Below, piece by piece: positions 25,643 to 31,939 of a DNA stretch of 31,939 nt. Below the pieces are notes generated by a model, which did no database searches, had not been told where the DNA came from, and saw only the letters and a list, made by a program, of their open reading frames with translations. The stretch lies in the NCBI RefSeq assembly GCF_000003605.2, contig NW_003109107.1, positions 87,342-119,280 on the forward strand. Direction: 5' to 3'. The translations under genes and the position numbers were made by a program. The stretch is from Saccoglossus kowalevskii. Its lineage: Eukaryota; Hemichordata; Enteropneusta; Harrimaniidae. Positions within the stretch are counted from its first letter, which is position 1, and every line of letters begins with the position of its first letter.

Positions 25643-28600
25643 TGTGGATATCATTTAGACACTATTCCCCTTTACAGGCTCCAAATTGTTTAAGTTCATA
25701 CACGCTTAAAAACGCTAAATCATTTCCACTTCAGATTAAGCTGATAAGGAATGCATTTTTTTGACTTTGACCATTTTACGGTCTTGTTTTTAATGTCCAT
25801 AATGAAAAGTCATCTTTATCGAAGTATACCAAGTATCCATGACAATATGCAAATTAGAATTGTGTATACCAATACCCACAATGCCTAGAAAAATGTGTGA
25901 CACACTATGCTATCCCATAATATGTGTCTTTTGATTTGAGATCACTAAGCTGGTGTACCGGTAATTGGAATACCTCTGTAACCTAGCAACATGATATATT
26001 TTTACATACCTGGAAACGATTTAGTTCATCAGCTTGTGCACTATGGAGCTAGTAAAAATAAAATAAAATAGAGGTGCATTCAAGACATATTTATTGTTTA
26101 TCATCAGTTTAACACCATCCACACTGGAAATACAGTAACTAGGATTTGAATGTGAAGATGCACTTCTACAAGAAAAAGTTTTTGTACCATTTTTGAAATA
26201 AATCTAAACAAAACTAAATATACAACCATTCATAAGTTATTTATAAAGATGATTGATGAGTTTACATTGTACATGAAATGAATGGCAATTTGGCCAAAGC
26301 ACTTTTTAAGTTTTTATGTACACTTCACACACATATTTTATCATACAAATTAAAATATTAATATAAATTTTATAAAATAGATAACAAACTTTCCATGTAC
26401 AACTCAAGCAAGCCAAGATGTGGCCACATTCTTTTTATGCTTTCTAGCATAATTTTAAGTATTTTTTGTAAGTTTTTCAAACATGAAATTTTTGAAAAGC
26501 TTTTTTTTTTTTAAAATGCAAAAAAATCTGCAACTGATGACAAACATGTTAATAATGGTTTAACCCCTTGAATACCAAAATAAAATGTTATCATCTAACA
26601 CACACACACAATAAAAAGCCCCACAACAAATTGTTCATATTTAATCCAGCAATTTGATGAAGACCTGAAGAAAATGGCAATTTATGTCTTTTTAATTCAA
26701 AATTAACCTAGACAATGCAACAAAACGTGCCAAATTTTGCATCAACAATTTTAGGTGGGAAAAGTTCAGAGGATTAATCTTTTCACCACCAGATCTGTCT
26801 TTTCATCACTAATTCACAAAAATAATCAATTTTTTTGAGACAAAACGTAAAATTTATTCCAATTTTGCCTGTTTCTTCAAAATTAGAGTTCACTTCCAGA
26901 AATAGTGAAGAATATAACAAAAAAAGTACAGAATAAAAAAAGTACAGAATAATTTGAGCGAGAAAGTCTGGTGGTGAAACGGTTAAAGATGGTGCATGAA
27001 ATATGCAAATAAGCAGTAACAAACAAGGCTTGAACGCATGACATCTCTCCTACCTGCTGGACTTTCTCAAAATTATTTTTGAGTAACGTATTTTCATCTA
27101 TATACTGTTGAAGGTGACTGTCGTTCACCTAGAGAAGCCGATAACAAAACCAACACAGGGGGTGACACACACCATTACATGAACACCAGACAATTGGAGA
27201 AACAATGCCATACAGGAGGAAAGTGGGAGAAAAAAACAACGAAAAGTGATAAAGAGAATGATTTACAAAACAAAAAAATAGCATGCTGAAATGGTTTTAA
27301 ATTTAAATCTACCCAAGTTCTGATTTGAAAGATTTGAAATGAATGATGAAATACATGCCACACCAATCAACATCTACATGTGATTAATTGCCTTCTTTTA
27401 AAATATTTGTTGTAATTCGTTTAACAAGGAAAACATAAATTATTTTCAAATACACATATATAATGAGGACAATAATAGGAAAGCAGAGGGTAGATAGAGG
27501 TGGATATATAAAACTGCCCATGTATTTTTATTTTTACCTTGACTTGTAGCATTTGTATTGTGCCTTCCATTTCCTGCACTTTCTGCTGAGCCTGCTCTTG
27601 GTAAACATCAAGATTCTGTAAAAATGAAGGAAATAGTTGAAAATACTACAGGATATAATAGTAGTGCATGTACATACATAAGGTGTTTCTATGGTCAAAA
27701 TAAGTAATATTGTATTGATGCTGTCTACAACAAATTCTATTTGTTTATATGCACTTCTAATACGATATATGACAGACATTTTGTAGAAGGCATTCCACTT
27801 TCCTGGTGCACAGAAATGATCCTAAATACAAATCACAATTAAAAAACTAGAAACACATAAAAGAATATCACCCTAAATGATCACACGTCAACCATTTTAA
27901 AATAGGATCATGAAGCAAAATCATAAGCACTAAGATATATTGACAACTTTGTTGTACAAATACCCAACTATATTGGAATAAAAGGTTAGAAGGTTACAAG
28001 ATCAGTCACCGATGACAACAACAAGGACAAAAACAGATAGCCACTTTCTCATATAAATTTTTACATTAGGAGCAAGGTACTTTCATACAAACACATTTTA
28101 CATGCTATAAAACCTGAGATGTTATCTACACAAACCTATGCTACAAAATATAAATTTTTAGTTTGTGTAGACTACATCCGTACCTGACTTGTTGCTGTGA
28201 GTTCAGCTTGTATCCTCCCATTCTGTTCAATTAAAGCCTGTCAACAAAAATGTTAATAATCAGTCAATAAATTTAAATAGTCGCAAAGATCTTGTTAAGA
28301 GCAGGGAAGCCACAAGAGATCATGATTTTTGCCCCTCAGTCGTCATTGTATCTAATGTTCCCCTGATCTATGTATGTAACCATGGTAACTTGAACAATGG
28401 ATGAGGCAAAAAAACAAACCTTGTGGTTATCTCGACGAGATCTCTGCAGACATTTGTCTGAAATCTACATACGCTCTCAATCCAGATTTGTTGTTTTTAA
28501 ATAGTCTTGGTCTAAATAGTCAAGAATATTTGTTTATGTCAATAAGTTCATGTCAATAATACAGCAATTCAGAAGTTCTGTGAATGGTATGATCTTGATC

Positions 28601-31552
28601 CCACTGTTTTTCATCTTTAGATATATTCCCCTGTACTGTGGTAATGTTATTATTGAATACACTGGTGGTCAGAAGATTCAAAATACTACATCACTCTACC
28701 TTCAACTCCCTTTCCCTTGCTGCCTTGAGATCTTCAATTTGTTTCCTGCAAACAAAAACAGAAAATAAACACAATAAAAATAAAAATAAAACATTTAAAA
28801 AAAACCTTACTATTGAAGCATAAATAAATTTAATATAAATATACTCACTGATTTTCAACATATAACTCATCTTTTGCTGCTTGCAACTGCAGAAAACTAA
28901 AAAAAAAAAAATTGAAAGATTATGAAGTTGATGATGCATATGTAGTGAAACTATATCCTGTGACAGGTGTATAAGTCTGATAAAAACAAGATAACGTTTT
29001 CTAAAAAATTATAAAAAGCAATTAAAACTCACCTTTCTTGTTTCTTCTTTAATTTCTCTTGAAGCTACAAGAGACATGGATAACATTGAAACACTGATAA
29101 ACTAGTTTATTTGTGACGAGTGATATCAACATTATTTCATTTATTAGTAATTTGCATTTCCCCCTTTGTTATTCTCAATCAAACCGAACAGCATAACTGT
29201 ACACAGCACTGCCTGGGGTTACAATTACCGTGAAAACACACTGTCATGGTCACCCATTTCTCATAATATACAGAAAACAGGATAAACATTACAAGTAATA
29301 GCATTACATAGGCCCTGTGAGATTTCAAGTTTACGAAATATATAAAGTTAAAACATGTACGATCAGTGCATGACAGGGATCCAGATATGGATTGCAACCA
29401 GTTTACTATTGAGGTGGTCACTGCACTTGAAATGGAAATTTACAGAGACAAGTAAACATGTACGGAACTCATCTTAAATGCGAGATGTACCTTACAGGTT
29501 TTGTCATATGATAATAGCAGACAAAATAATGACTCTCATGAACTCAATACTGCAAGTGATTTAGCGAGTTGTGCTATTAAAATCTTTTCAAAATGTTTCA
29601 TATTTATAATTAGCTCTCAAGGGTCTTGATTTCAAGAGTAATATAAGCAAGTGGGGTGCCTACCTCCTCAAAAAACATCATCTGATCATAGTGATGTTGT
29701 TGCACAGTCTTTTTACAGCATATAATTTTACAAATATTTTAGATGAAAAACTAGTCACATGTCTTCAGACTACTAATTTATCTATTTGAATGCCTTTCAC
29801 AAAACAAACCAAATCTGATTCAATTTTTTCCATATTTTTTTATAAATTTTGATCAAGATCTGTTACCAACAGAAAATTATATTTATTCGGTTCAAAATTA
29901 ACAAAGAAATTACAGAAAAGTATATAAAAAATGTGCAAAATTAAAAAAAAAATTTTGACAGGAAAAGTTAGTGTTGGAAAGGTTAAAGGTTAGTAGGCCA
30001 AGTTTTTTTGTACATGGAATATTCCATACAGCGAGTCTAATTAAAACATAAATATTTTTTTTATATAAAATATTTATGTTTTATAATGATTGAAAACAAC
30101 TTGACAAATCACAACACATCAATAGATTCAGGGCAGTAAATCGGCCAATGATTTATAAATATATACAGTGACTTATGGGTAATGGCAATACCAGGTGGCT
30201 TCTATGGGCAATGAAAGTGAATTGGATAAGAATAAAGTGCAACTGTCTTTTGTTAAATGTTTTATATCGGGGACGACCAAAGGAAACTTCTTGCTTGACA
30301 ATGCCTACATGAAATTCACTGTATAATTATTAAGTTAACACAGAGTAGAACTTAACATTTTGAGACATGAAACAACATTTGTGAGTATACATGTACATGT
30401 ATGTATTTGTTTAGTGGCAGACTACAGAGACAAATAACACATGTACAGTGAATTGAGTTGAGTGATTTAATTCTTACCTTTGTGAGTTCAACTGTAGTGT
30501 TTGATATCTCAGATTTGTATTGTTTCTGTTAATTTTAATGAAAAGAAAATATATTAAATATTATATGCAGGAATCTGTTGGTTAAACTATACATCCAACG
30601 ATTCAATTCCATCTACAAATTGAGTTGCTTAAAAACATTTGGTGTCATCGTGTATGAATCAGTTTGAAACTTGCACCTCATGCATTTTATTTTCAATTTT
30701 GTATACCTGTGAAGTGCATCACATATGGTAGAAATGTTTATAACTAATTCCCAGGACAGGTTGAAATGAAACGCATATTTGCAATGTAATTATTCCTTAT
30801 TAAAAATACTTCCAAGCTGTTTTAATAAATTATAATTCTGAAAATTAACGTGATAAACAGGACTGCGTAAGTTATTACATCATATAGAAACCTTGCTGCT
30901 TCAGTAATACTTTCAGTGAGCAGTGAAACGTAGAATGAAAAACAGTTGGTGGTACAGCATAAAACATGGTTCACTTCAGCTCAGTTTAATATTATTCCTG
31001 TCCTCATTTAGCCCCTAGATGGCACACTATACTATACTGGATCAAGAAAGAGTTCTCACCTCATGGGTTCCTAGTTGTTCTTTTAACATTCTGTTTTCTT
31101 CTCTTTCAGTGTCCGCTCGTAGTTTCAGTTCTATGAAAGAAAACAATCGCATTTAATACATACATGTAGCCTTGTGAGTTACTTATAAAGAATTATATAA
31201 AGTTTGAACATAATCTTCCAATGACCTAAATTGCAGAATTGCATGATTTTGATGAAATTAAACAACCATTCAGCTACCATAAATCAGATCATCAAACAAA
31301 TACATGTGCGTATGTACGACTTGATGTTTTATGTATACATCAAGTTTACATGAAATTCAAACACACCCCGGATGGTGACTGTGACACATCAATACCCAAT
31401 TTGTTACATTGGCCAGTTGATGAAGGGTTCAGGGGTCAAACTACAGCTCCACAGGTGTGTGTGTGTGCATGTGTGTGTAGTTAACAATACACATTTTACT
31501 TACCATTCACTTCTTTCATCAATTCTTCTATTTTATTGCACTGTTCCATTTG
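5920..31552 (-). CDS. GRIPAP1: GRIPAP1 / GRASP-1 orthologue, coiled-coil endosomal protein, 22 exons, 5'-partial
   Basis: Joining 22 minus-strand exons gives one uninterrupted frame of 1878 nt (625 residues plus TAG). All introns are GT-AG and all phases agree. Residues numbered from the first visible codon are almost entirely heptad-rich, Glu/Gln/Lys-rich coiled coil. Blocks shared with mammalian GRIPAP1 (recalled, about 840 aa) occur in the same order: LQEKLKKKQ (57-65), LMEQLQ (about 221-226), GWFERRL (about 321-327), [20 protein letters not shown] (about 410-429), DSSSVSSW (about 460-467), [11 protein letters not shown] (about 532-542), [10 protein letters not shown] (about 588-597) and EIVRLSK (about 604-610). 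In mammals GRASP-1 binds GRIP1 and acts as a Rab4 effector that couples early to recycling endosomes; the same role here is inference. The start codon and about 100 N-terminal residues lie beyond the right edge. A stretch of about 20 residues present in the human protein between exons L and M has no counterpart. Other golgin-like coiled coils are unlikely because of the ordered C-terminal blocks. Confidence 0.95.
6188..7010. repeat. Minisatellite 1, 23-bp unit, about 36 copies
   Basis: A contiguous tandem array with unit ATGCAACATGTGTCATGAGA plus three bases that vary (CAG, TAG, TGG, GAG, GGG). Only a few copies are shortened by 1-2 nt. Each unit contains the palindromes ACATGT and TCATGA. 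It lies in the last intron, 179 nt from the terminal exon. Short ORFs across it are products of the repeat. Confidence 0.97.
7011..8447. other. Remainder of last intron
   Basis: AT-rich intron between minisatellite 1 and exon U. I see no gene. Near exon U it carries a TGACGTAA (CRE-like) and CACGTG motif pair at about 8399-8422. The 17 bases at 8392-8408 (ACTAGTTGTGACGTAAT) recur exactly at 449-465. Confidence 0.6.
8448..8602 (-). CDS. GRIPAP1: GRIPAP1 exon U (penultimate)
   Basis: 155 nt, completing Glu545 and encoding residues 546-596, acceptor CTCTTCTCAG, donor GTACGT. It contains [20 protein letters not shown], close to human [20 protein letters not shown]. A second possible acceptor (CCCCTACAG, at about 8639) would extend the exon but puts a TAA in frame after two codons, so only the 8602 boundary keeps the protein open. 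Confidence 0.95.
8603..11905. other. Intron between exons T and U
   Basis: 3.3-kb intron. Apart from minisatellite 2 it is AT-rich sequence with poly-A and poly-T tracts. Open frames (up to 100 codons) have no similarity I recognise and no splice context. Confidence 0.7.
8884..9610. repeat. Minisatellite 2, about 21-bp unit, about 34 copies
   Basis: Tandem array with unit CATTCACATTAGCACATAAA plus one base. It is more diverged than minisatellite 1, with CACTAGC/CATTAGC and ATAAAA/ATACAA variants and several truncated units (for example CATAGACACTTACACTAG). It lies in the intron between exons T and U. Confidence 0.95.
11906..11996 (-). CDS. GRIPAP1: GRIPAP1 exon T (KSAII-YVMD block)
   Basis: 91 nt, residues 515-544 plus one base of codon 545, acceptor TTTTCTTAG, donor GTAAGC. 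It contains [20 protein letters not shown], matching human [20 protein letters not shown]. It ends in phase 1 and the split codon becomes Glu. Confidence 0.96.
12003..12220. repeat. Degenerate tandem repeat, about 50-bp unit, four copies
   Basis: Four diverged units, each with a (G/A)ATCCATTAT core at 12038, 12087, 12141 (with an insertion) and 12196. Each is followed by an A-rich run and AATTTATAT or AATTATATAT. Spacing is 49-55 nt. It starts 7 nt beyond exon T on the intron side. Confidence 0.75.
12683..13015. mobile_element. MITE-like element with 18-bp perfect terminal inverted repeats
   Basis: The ends are CCTATCCTCGGGGGCGGA (12683-12700) and its exact complement TCCGCCCCCGAGGATAGG (12998-13015). 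They are flanked on both sides by AAGT (12679-12682 and 13016-13019), a probable 4-bp target-site duplication. The 333-bp body is clearly GC-richer than the surrounding intron. It contains an internal perfect hairpin TTTTCACCGCC / GGCGGTGAAAA (12711-12721 with 12733-12743). No transposase fits; frames of 72 and 135 codons in it are not credible genes. It is non-autonomous; superfamily not assigned. Confidence 0.85.
13383..13487 (-). CDS. GRIPAP1: GRIPAP1 exon S
   Basis: 105 nt, residues 480-514, acceptor CATCTGCAG, donor GTAAGT, phases 0. The first half is linker; the second half contains [18 protein letters not shown], aligning with human ELFQRLAETQQEKWMLEE, where the C-terminal coiled coil resumes. 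Confidence 0.93.
13488..14810. other. Intron between exons R and S
   Basis: 1.3-kb intron with a fold-back element at 13656-13865 and a T10-GA-G13 homopolymer block (14571-14595). No gene seen in the rest. Confidence 0.7.
13656..13865. mobile_element. 210-bp fold-back / MITE-like element with 21-bp perfect terminal inverted repeats
   Basis: 13656-13676 is the exact reverse complement of 13845-13865 (arms begin ATACTGTAAAATACTTTA). Imperfect pairing continues inward through TTTTTCGCTGAA-type sequence. Trimmed by two bases, the ends read TA-CTGTAAAATA...TATTTTACAG-TA, consistent with a TA target duplication as in Tc1/mariner-type MITEs (inference). The interior repeats CGCTGAA...TTTATTTTCACTG motifs. 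No coding capacity. Confidence 0.8.
14811..15023 (-). CDS. GRIPAP1: GRIPAP1 exon R ([13 protein letters not shown] block and Ser-rich linker)
   Basis: The largest exon, 213 nt, residues 409-479, acceptor GATTTCAG, donor GTATAG, phases 0. It starts [20 protein letters not shown], near-identical to the mammalian sequence. It then leaves the coiled coil for a flexible region with GDSSSVSSW, the counterpart of human GDSSSISSF. The serine cluster is a plausible phosphorylation region (inference). Confidence 0.96.
15024..16657. other. Intron between exons Q and R
   Basis: 1.6-kb AT-rich intron. I see no gene and no obvious element, only short homopolymer runs. Confidence 0.6.
16658..16714 (-). CDS. 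GRIPAP1: GRIPAP1 exon Q
   Basis: 57 nt, residues 390-408, acceptor GTTGCTAG, donor GTGAGT, phases 0. It contains IAEKKGFSM, aligning with human ILEKKGSAAL immediately before the DLKRQL block of the next exon. Confidence 0.9.
16715..17305. other. Intron between exons P and Q
   Basis: 591-nt intron with no recognisable feature beyond a TGAGGGCGCTGTC stretch near 16891-16903 and a poly-T run (about 16976-16985). Confidence 0.6.
17306..17401 (-). CDS. GRIPAP1: GRIPAP1 exon P
   Basis: 96 nt, residues 358-389, acceptor CATTAAAG, donor GTAAGT, phases 0. It encodes charged coiled coil including [20 protein letters not shown]. Similarity to the mammalian protein here is only compositional; frame and splice sites carry the call. 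Confidence 0.87.
17541..18052. repeat. Minisatellite 3, 23-bp unit, about 22 copies
   Basis: Tandem array with unit TTGTGCTAGGGAGGCATAAT plus three bases (TCA). It fills most of the intron between exons O and P. Copies in the middle are AGAAAGGCATACTTAA variants. Four adjacent copies at about 17838-17930 are nearly identical, suggesting recent local duplication. Confidence 0.96.
18100..18177 (-). CDS. GRIPAP1: GRIPAP1 exon O
   Basis: 78 nt, residues 332-357, acceptor GATTCAAG (poor pyrimidine tract), donor GTACAT, phases 0. It encodes [20 protein letters not shown] plus HNKEIE, equivalent to human ALKQCREQHAAELKGKEEE. The intron on its 5' side (18178-23044) is the largest in the gene. Confidence 0.88.
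19480..21790. repeat. Cluster of diverged copies of a dispersed repeat (GGCCACCAGTCAGCC family)
   Basis: The phrase AAAATGGCCACCAGTCAGCC, with variants, recurs at about 19514, 20101, 20342, 20496, 21515 and 21677. Each is usually flanked by TACCAAGTTTGAACAAAATC-like sequence and by GATCGTGAAACAAATTGATG-like sequence. Spacing of adjacent copies is about 155-240 nt. All copies are in the same orientation. No protein-coding capacity holds across copies; family identity not recognised. Confidence 0.75.
19624..21498. mobile_element. 1.9-kb inverted-repeat structure inside the repeat cluster
   Basis: 19624-19650 and the complement of 21472-21498 match at 24 of 27 positions (ends CAGTAC; shared GTAAGCTTTGGC). 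Similarity continues inward in patches to a shared GACCTCATTAT about 115-120 nt from each arm. Both arms are rich in GCATCAGCTTC-type words. TA flanks both ends. It may be an old non-autonomous DNA transposon, or two facing copies of one repeat. No transposase seen. Confidence 0.55.
23045..23158 (-). CDS. GRIPAP1: GRIPAP1 exon N (GWFERRL block)
   Basis: 114 nt, residues 294-331, acceptor AAATACAG, donor GTAAGA, phases 0. It contains [14 protein letters not shown], sharing GWFERRL exactly with mammalian GRIPAP1. This block is rare among coiled-coil proteins and is strong orthology evidence. Confidence 0.95.
23376..23417 (-). CDS. GRIPAP1: GRIPAP1 exon M (42 nt)
   Basis: 42 nt, residues 280-293, acceptor CTTCCTCAG, donor GTGAGT, phases 0. 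It encodes [14 protein letters not shown], corresponding to human KRQEEELRGQIREEK. Confidence 0.87.
23418..24378. other. Intron between exons L and M
   Basis: 961-nt intron with minisatellite 4 at its 3' end. A segment at about 24000-24135 (AAGAGGCC...TTTTATTGTGTAT...CAACTTTTATT) recurs, diverged, at about 25478-25570. I looked here for an exon encoding the 20-odd residues missing relative to mammals and found none. Confidence 0.65.
23473..23672. repeat. Minisatellite 4, about 31-bp unit, about 6.5 diverged copies
   Basis: Units begin with a GA(C/T)CTAATCC-like core at 23473, 23503, 23537, 23566, 23597, 23626 and 23657 (spacing 29-34) and end in GCATTATGT-like sequence. It is older and more decayed than the other arrays. 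Confidence 0.8.
24379..24483 (-). CDS. GRIPAP1: GRIPAP1 exon L
   Basis: 105 nt, residues 245-279, acceptor TTTTGTCAG, donor GTAGGC, phases 0. It contains [20 protein letters not shown], aligning with human KRKAMLDELAMETLQEKSQH. Its C-terminal end is followed directly by exon M, skipping about 20 residues that the mammalian protein has here. Confidence 0.91.
24484..25039. other. Intron between exons K and L
   Basis: 556-nt AT-rich intron. The only thing noted is a short direct duplication GAATGTTTGCTGTGAA (about 24946-24975). Confidence 0.6.
25040..25231 (-). CDS. GRIPAP1: GRIPAP1 exon K
   Basis: 192 nt, residues 181-244, acceptor TTTTGTCAG, donor GTATCG, phases 0. It encodes a long leucine-heptad coiled coil with [20 protein letters not shown] followed by MEQLQQ. 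This parallels human [20 protein letters not shown] then LEQLQE. One of the clearest diagnostic exons. Confidence 0.93.
25232..26009. other. Intron between exons J and K
   Basis: 778-nt intron with a (TTTA)n microsatellite and the second copy of the AAGAGGCC-type repeat (about 25478-25570). No gene. Confidence 0.65.
25567..25642. repeat. (TTTA)19 microsatellite
   Basis: 76 nt of uninterrupted TTTA units. It lies directly at the end of a copy of a dispersed repeat (ACAACTTTTA), so it may have grown from that repeat's tail. Confidence 0.98.
26010..26048 (-). CDS. GRIPAP1: GRIPAP1 exon J (39 nt)
   Basis: 39 nt, residues 168-180, acceptor TTTTACTAG, donor GTATGT, phases 0. It encodes [13 protein letters not shown], matching human IQTAKTQELNMLR. 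It is short, but the alignment and a strong donor support it. Confidence 0.87.
26049..27053. other. Intron between exons I and J
   Basis: 1.0-kb AT-rich intron with an inverted-repeat element near its 5' end (26775-26986) and a short (CA)n (about 26600-26610). No gene. Confidence 0.65.
26775..26986. mobile_element. 212-bp MITE-like element, 20-bp imperfect terminal inverted repeats
   Basis: TTAATCTTTTCACCACCAGA (26775-26794) matches the complement of 26967-26986 at 18 of 20 positions. A related TTTAACCCCTTGAATACC at about 26559-26576 may mark an older or larger left end. The right end is about 68 nt from exon I. No coding capacity. Confidence 0.6.
27054..27128 (-). CDS. GRIPAP1: GRIPAP1 exon I
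   Basis: 75 nt, residues 143-167, acceptor TTCTCTAG, donor GTAGGA, phases 0. It contains [17 protein letters not shown], comparable to human EGLLAENNALRTSLAALEQ. Confidence 0.87.
27129..27537. other. Intron between exons H and I
   Basis: 409-nt intron; nothing distinctive. Confidence 0.6.
27538..27615 (-). CDS. GRIPAP1: GRIPAP1 exon H
   Basis: 78 nt, residues 117-142, acceptor TTTTTACAG, donor GTAAAA, phases 0. It is Gln/Glu-rich coiled coil beginning [17 protein letters not shown], without a strongly conserved block. Frame, splice sites and position support it. Confidence 0.85.
27616..28183. other. Intron between exons G and H
   Basis: 568-nt AT-rich intron; nothing distinctive. Confidence 0.6.
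28184..28237 (-). CDS. GRIPAP1: GRIPAP1 exon G
   Basis: 54 nt, residues 99-116, acceptor GTTGACAG, donor GTACGG, phases 0. It encodes [18 protein letters not shown], matching human AQLARTQKLQQELEAANQ in position and heptad register. Confidence 0.87.
28238..28699. other. Intron between exons F and G
   Basis: 462-nt intron with one notable motif, an RFX X-box-like palindrome (listed separately). No gene. Confidence 0.6.
28376..28389. promoter_or_regulatory. RFX X-box-like motif
   Basis: GTAACCATGGTAAC fits the X-box pattern GTNRCC-AT-RGYAAC at every position. It lies in an intron, far from any visible promoter. A chance match or part of an old repeat is possible. Confidence 0.3.
28700..28745 (-). 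CDS. GRIPAP1: GRIPAP1 exon F
   Basis: 46 nt, completing Gln83 and encoding residues 84-98. Acceptor TTTGCAG, donor GTAGAG, a rather weak 5' splice site. It encodes [15 protein letters not shown], aligning with human NKIEELQQRKEADHK. Confidence 0.88.
28849..28896 (-). CDS. GRIPAP1: GRIPAP1 exon E
   Basis: 48 nt, completing Ser67 and encoding residues 68-82 plus two bases of codon 83. Acceptor is a long T tract ending in AG, donor GTGAGT. It encodes [15 protein letters not shown], which aligns with human SFCRLQTEKETLFNDS. Confidence 0.88.
29033..29064 (-). CDS. GRIPAP1: GRIPAP1 exon D (32-nt microexon)
   Basis: The smallest exon, residues 57-66 plus two bases of codon 67, acceptor CTTGTAG, donor GTGAGT. 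It encodes [10 protein letters not shown], nearly identical to human [10 protein letters not shown], which is why this 32-nt piece can be called. It ends in phase 2; the split codon 67 becomes Ser. Confidence 0.88.
29065..30477. other. Intron between exons C and D
   Basis: 1.4-kb AT-rich intron with a strong hairpin (30042-30083). The stretch at about 29790-29995, ending GTTGGAAAGGTTAAAGG, loosely resembles the 26775-26986 element. No gene. Confidence 0.6.
30042..30083. repeat. Perfect 17-bp-arm hairpin
   Basis: TAAAACATAAATATTTT (30042-30058) is followed after an 8-nt loop by its exact complement (30067-30083). It is AT-rich, and may be a fold-back remnant or a replication product. Confidence 0.9.
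30478..30525 (-). CDS. GRIPAP1: GRIPAP1 exon C
   Basis: 48 nt, residues 41-56, acceptor AATTAACAG, donor GTAAGA, both phases 0. It encodes [16 protein letters not shown], aligning with human SKQAETSRLQEELAK, and runs directly into the conserved LQEKLKKKQ of the next exon. Confidence 0.88.
30526..31059. other. Intron between exons B and C
   Basis: 534-nt AT-rich intron; nothing recognised. Confidence 0.6.
31060..31130 (-). CDS. GRIPAP1: GRIPAP1 exon B
   Basis: 71 nt, residues 17-40, acceptor TTTCATAG, donor GTGAGA, phase 1 in and phase 0 out. It encodes [20 protein letters not shown], similar to the human segment EMEKEEKRLLWEQL. The mammalian Gly/Pro-rich insert that precedes this segment is absent, so the spacing to exon A is much shorter. 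Confidence 0.85.
31131..31503. repeat. Intron between exons A and B, with a further copy of the dispersed repeat
   Basis: About 31190-31440 is a diverged copy of the family in the 4.9-kb intron. GCATGATTTTGATGA, CCATTCAGC, CAGATCATCAAACAAAT and TGTGCGTATGTA appear in the same order as at 20467-20560, and in the same orientation. It is followed by a short (GT)n at about 31455-31480 adjoining exon A. Confidence 0.65.
31504..31552 (-). CDS. GRIPAP1: GRIPAP1 exon A (first visible coding exon)
   Basis: 49 nt, residues 1-16 plus the first base of codon 17, between acceptor TTTTCAG and donor GTAAGT. It reads [16 protein letters not shown], which matches the human SQMEQLEQENQQLKE segment near residue 110, so at least one upstream exon is missing. 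It ends in phase 1 and the next exon completes a Glu codon. Confidence 0.85.
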
Positions 31553-31939
31553 CTGAAAATCAAGATCACTGAACAATTATTGAAATCCAAAGTATCACTT
31601 AGCTCCCACAGGACCAGTAATTCTGATATTTCAATGACAAATTCAAGATTATTTAGGGACACAACATTCTTGGGGAAATCACTAAGCCAACATACATGCA
31701 TTGCCAAGGTAAGCTTGGGAAAGAATCAGAAGTGGCAGCAGACCCATACGTGTTACTAAAACAAAAGGGACCATGGCTGGTATCTGTCACTATCAAAATA
31801 CATTGTACAAGCAGTTATCATATCACTCATTAAAGTTTGAAAACATGGCGATAATAAAGTTACAAAATTAGAGAATATTGCTGTTATAGGGTAACTATGC
31901 CCCTAGAATATACATACGACTTTTAGGGGTCATTCAAAA
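31553..31939. other. Start of the intron upstream of exon A
   Basis: No further GRIPAP1 exon (expected to resemble human MAEFSKLCS or earlier) is visible on the minus strand here, so the remaining 5' exons lie outside the window. Confidence 0.65.

Overview
This is eukaryotic, animal (non-vertebrate) nuclear DNA. It is AT-rich, has no bacterial-style operons or long ORFs, and carries one intron-rich gene on the minus strand whose small exons (32-213 nt) are bounded by GT-AG splice sites. I cannot name the species. The protein resembles the mammalian orthologue closely only in conserved blocks, and the repeats fit a marine invertebrate genome (inference). | The gene is the invertebrate orthologue of GRIPAP1 (GRASP-1, GRIP1-associated protein 1). 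I could assemble 22 exons, from position 31552 down to the stop codon at 5920-5922. Together they make one open reading frame of 1878 nt (625 codons plus stop), with every junction in phase. The true N-terminus (roughly the first 100-odd residues judged against the human protein, recalled from memory) lies beyond the right edge, so the gene is 5'-partial here. The protein is almost entirely coiled coil. The C-terminal third carries the most conserved blocks: [44 protein letters not shown] and EIVRLSK. In mammals this protein binds the AMPA-receptor scaffold GRIP1 and acts as a Rab4 effector in recycling-endosome maturation. | Layout, left to right: 1-5919 is 3' flank or 3'UTR with no recognisable gene. 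5920-31552 is the gene, with about 6% of the window coding. 31553-31939 is the start of the next upstream intron. The introns hold four minisatellites (23, 21, 23 and about 31 bp periods), a decayed ~50-bp tandem array, a (TTTA)19 microsatellite, at least three MITE-like or inverted-repeat elements (12683-13015, 13656-13865, 26775-26986), a larger 1.9-kb inverted-repeat structure (19624-21498) set among copies of a dispersed repeat family, and a perfect 17-bp-arm hairpin near 30060. | I found no novel multi-gene system. The points worth a second look are the complete exon model of a divergent GRIPAP1, the cluster of unrelated short-period minisatellites in separate introns of one gene, and the structurally well-defined MITE candidates.
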